Shown piece by piece: positions 62,331 to 64,000 of a stretch of 64,000 bases of DNA. Each line of letters opens with the position of its first letter. The first letter of the stretch is position 1. The position numbers were made by a program, and so were the translations under genes. Source of the stretch: Pseudomonas sp. VD-NE ins (GTDB lineage: Bacteria; Pseudomonadota; Gammaproteobacteria; Pseudomonadales; Pseudomonadaceae); the NCBI RefSeq assembly GCF_031882575.1, contig NZ_CP134772.1, positions 5,158,501-5,222,500 of the forward strand. The letters are read 5' to 3'. The notes beneath the pieces are model-generated. The model was not told where the DNA came from and ran no database searches. It saw only the letters and a list, made by a program, of their open reading frames with translations.

Positions 62331-62522
62331 CCCCTCACCCTAACCCTCTCCCAGAGGGAGAGGGGACTGACCGAGTTGTTTTGTCGAGTTACGCCGACCT
62401 GAAAATGCTGTACAGAATCCATAATCGACTCGATCGCTCAGGTCGATGTACAACGCCAGACACCTCGGTCGGCTCCCTCTCCCTCCGGGCGGTCCGACGT
62501 TTCGGGAGGGCTGGGGTGAGGG
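62331..62522. repeat. Intergenic long-inverted-end repeat, copy 5
   Basis: It is almost the same as copy 4, with the same ends, the ATCCATAATCGACTCGAT core and the GGGCGGTCCGACGTTTCGGG arm. It begins 8 bp after the LysR stop and runs to just before the end of the convergent NmrA-like gene. Confidence 0.85.
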
Positions 62523-62534
62523 TAAAGCTGTATA

Positions 62535-63149
62535 TCAATACCCGACAGTAAACCGCTGACGCGAATGCTTCGGCGTTTCCACCTCGTCGATCAGCGCAAT
62601 CGCGTAATCGGCAAAGGTGATCCAGCTACGCCCTTCAGCACTCACCAACAAGTGATCCTTGCCGACACGAAACTTGCCACTGCGCTCACCTTCAACAAAC
62701 TCTGCCGACGGCGACAGGAAGGTCCAGTCCAGATCCTGCTCCTGACGCAACGCCTCAAGAAACGCCGCACCGGCACTGGCTTCAGCTTTGTACTCTGCCG
62801 GGAAACCCACGCTGTCGATCACTCGCGTATCGTCCGGCAGCAACAGCGAACCGGCACCGCCGACCACCAGCAAACGCTTCACCCCAGCCTGCTTCACCGG
62901 CCCGACTATCGCCGCCGCCGGCACGGTATCGAAATGCGCAGCGGTGATCACCACCTCGTGACCGACCACCGCGTCTTGCAACGCGGCTGAATCCAGCACA
63001 TCGACATTCTTGCTGACCACACCGGCACGCGCGCCGATCTTCGAGGTGTCGCGGGCGATAGCGGTGACGCTATGGCCGCGACGCAGGGCTTCTTCCAGCA
63101 GTTGGCTACCGGCGCGGCCGGTGGCACCAATGATTGCGATCTTGCTCAT
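62535..63149 (-). CDS. NAD(P)-binding NmrA/YwnB-like protein
   Basis: 204 residues of the atypical short-chain dehydrogenase type. The dinucleotide motif GATGRAGSQLLEEALRRGH is at the N-terminus; VVGGAGSLLL and LDWTFLSPSAEF follow. No clear YxxxK catalytic pair is visible, so it may be a redox sensor or an epimerase-like reductase rather than a dehydrogenase. It is 46 bp downstream of the metallo-beta-lactamase-fold gene on the same strand, probably one operon. Confidence 0.85.
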   Translation of the reverse strand: MSKIAIIGATGRAGSQLLEEALRRGHSVTAIARDTSKIGARAGVVSKNVDVLDSAALQDAVVGHEVVITAAHFDTVPAAAIVGPVKQAGVKRLLVVGGAGSLLLPDDTRVIDSVGFPAEYKAEASAGAAFLEALRQEQDLDWTFLSPSAEFVEGERSGKFRVGKDHLLVSAEGRSWITFADYAIALIDEVETPKHSRQRFTVGY

Positions 63150-63195
63150 GACATTCTCCAGTTGGCTTGAGAGTGCTGCTTTTTTCAGAATCGGC

Positions 63196-64000
63196 TTACC
63201 ACTGCATTTCGCCCTTGGCGACTTTCGCGCTCAGCTCCAGCGAGCTTTCTTCGCCGAGTGTCGGGTAGCGCTTTTTCATGGCCTTGATCAGTGCGGTGGA
63301 GTCTTTGGCCTTGGCGGTTTCCACGTCGAAAGCCTTAATGTAGTCGGCGGTGAATTTCACGCTGGCCAGTGAACGGCTGCTGTCGCCCAGGTAGTGACCC
63401 GGCACCACGGTGTTCGGCTTGAGGGTTTCGATCGAGTGCAAGGTTGCCAGCCAGTCGGCGTGGGATTGCGCGGTCTGGGTATCGGCCATCCATACGTGGA
63501 TGTTCTCGGCAACGACAACGCCACCGACCACGGCTTTGAGCGACGGAATCCACACAAAGCTGCGGTCCGGCTGTTTGCCGTCGAGGCCGACTACCTGCAA
63601 CTTCTGCCCTTCGAGCATCAGGCTGTCGCCCTTGAGCACGCCCGGCACGATGGTTTTCGCTGGCACATCGGCGCCCATTTTCGGGCCCCAGAAAGCCAGT
63701 TTGCCGGCGACGGTTTTGTTGATGTGATCGACGGTCGGTTGCGAAGCCAGCACCTTGGCGTCAGGGAACGCCTGAGTCAGGGTGTCGAGGCCGAAGTAGT
63801 AATCCGGGTCGCCATGGCTGATGTAAATGGTGGTCAGGTGCTTGCCGCTGGCGCGAATCTTCTCCACGACTTGTTCAGCCTGGGATTTGCCGAATTGCGC
63901 ATCGACGAGGATCGCGTCCTTCTCTCCGCTGACCAGCACCGAGGTCACCGGGAAAATCGCGTTGGTTCCCGGGTTATAAACGTCGAGGGTCAGGTTGGCT
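63196..64000 (-). CDS. Metallo-beta-lactamase-fold protein with altered metal motif, 5' end beyond window
   Basis: The frame runs open through the right edge, so the N-terminus (probably with a signal peptide) is missing; 267 codons are visible. The fold is recognised by SVLVSGEKDAILVDAQFG, IYISHGDPDYYFGLDTL and VVPGHYLGDS. The canonical metal motif HxHxDH is changed to HGDPDY: the second His is Asp and the last His is Tyr. Activity as a usual zinc hydrolase is therefore doubtful. The family is common in pseudomonads as a putative periplasmic protein; function unknown. Confidence 0.8.
   Translation of the reverse strand, partial: ANLTLDVYNPGTNAIFPVTSVLVSGEKDAILVDAQFGKSQAEQVVEKIRASGKHLTTIYISHGDPDYYFGLDTLTQAFPDAKVLASQPTVDHINKTVAGKLAFWGPKMGADVPAKTIVPGVLKGDSLMLEGQKLQVVGLDGKQPDRSFVWIPSLKAVVGGVVVAENIHVWMADTQTAQSHADWLATLHSIETLKPNTVVPGHYLGDSSRSLASVKFTADYIKAFDVETAKAKDSTALIKAMKKRYPTLGEESSLELSAKVAKGEMQW

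Overview
The window is a chromosomal segment of a fluorescent Pseudomonas, most likely of the P. fluorescens group. The grounds are the H-NS-like regulator MvaT beside sbcB, the high GC content, Pseudomonas-type intergenic REP palindromes, a PykA-type pyruvate kinase, and a core gene order (purU, mvaT, sbcB, RDD-to-DUF58 operon, later pykA, enoyl-CoA hydratase, ferredoxin reductase, diguanylate cyclase, class I fumarase) that matches, from memory, the PA4314-PA4333 neighbourhood of P. aeruginosa PAO1.

Layout. 1-11063 is core genome: the end of a UPF0104 membrane protein, a 59-aa protein, purU, mvaT, sbcB, and a tightly overlapping six-gene operon (RDD, SpoIIM-like, DUF4129, DUF4350, MoxR ATPase, DUF58). 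11064-25832 is an accessory block on the minus strand: a two-piece Tc-toxin A component (VRP1/TcaA-like and TcaB-like) placed between two very large immunoglobulin-repeat proteins that have no recognisable secretion signal. 26277-34252 returns to core genes (PilZ protein, lipoprotein, pykA, enoyl-CoA hydratase, ferredoxin reductase, GGDEF cyclase, fumarase). 34455-44392 holds the matching Tc B component (SpvB/TcaC type) and two consecutive TccC/RHS C components. These share an almost identical core stretch but end in different, unrecognised C-terminal effector regions. 44477-49285 is a DctB/DctD two-component system with a KgtP-type 2-oxoglutarate permease behind a -24/-12 (sigma-54) promoter. 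49433-53681 holds small stand-alone genes. 53888-62322 is a catabolic block: a polyamine-type ABC transporter, an aldehyde dehydrogenase, an AruI-like thiamine-diphosphate enzyme and a divergent LysR regulator. 62535-64000 ends with an NmrA-like protein and a truncated metallo-beta-lactamase-fold protein.

The most notable signal is regulatory. Each of the three Tc transcription-unit leaders carries a 20-bp dyad of the lux-box form CT-N12-AG. The one before the B gene is a perfect palindrome (ACCTGTCAGATCTGACAGGT at 34368). The others (25895 and 23042) match it at 16 and 17 of 20 positions. This suggests that the split A and B/C loci, about 8.6 kb apart, are co-controlled by a LuxR-type regulator, possibly quorum sensing, encoded elsewhere. 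A family of roughly 170-195-bp intergenic repeats with long inverted ends occurs five times. One copy has been expanded by a five-unit 46-bp tandem array.
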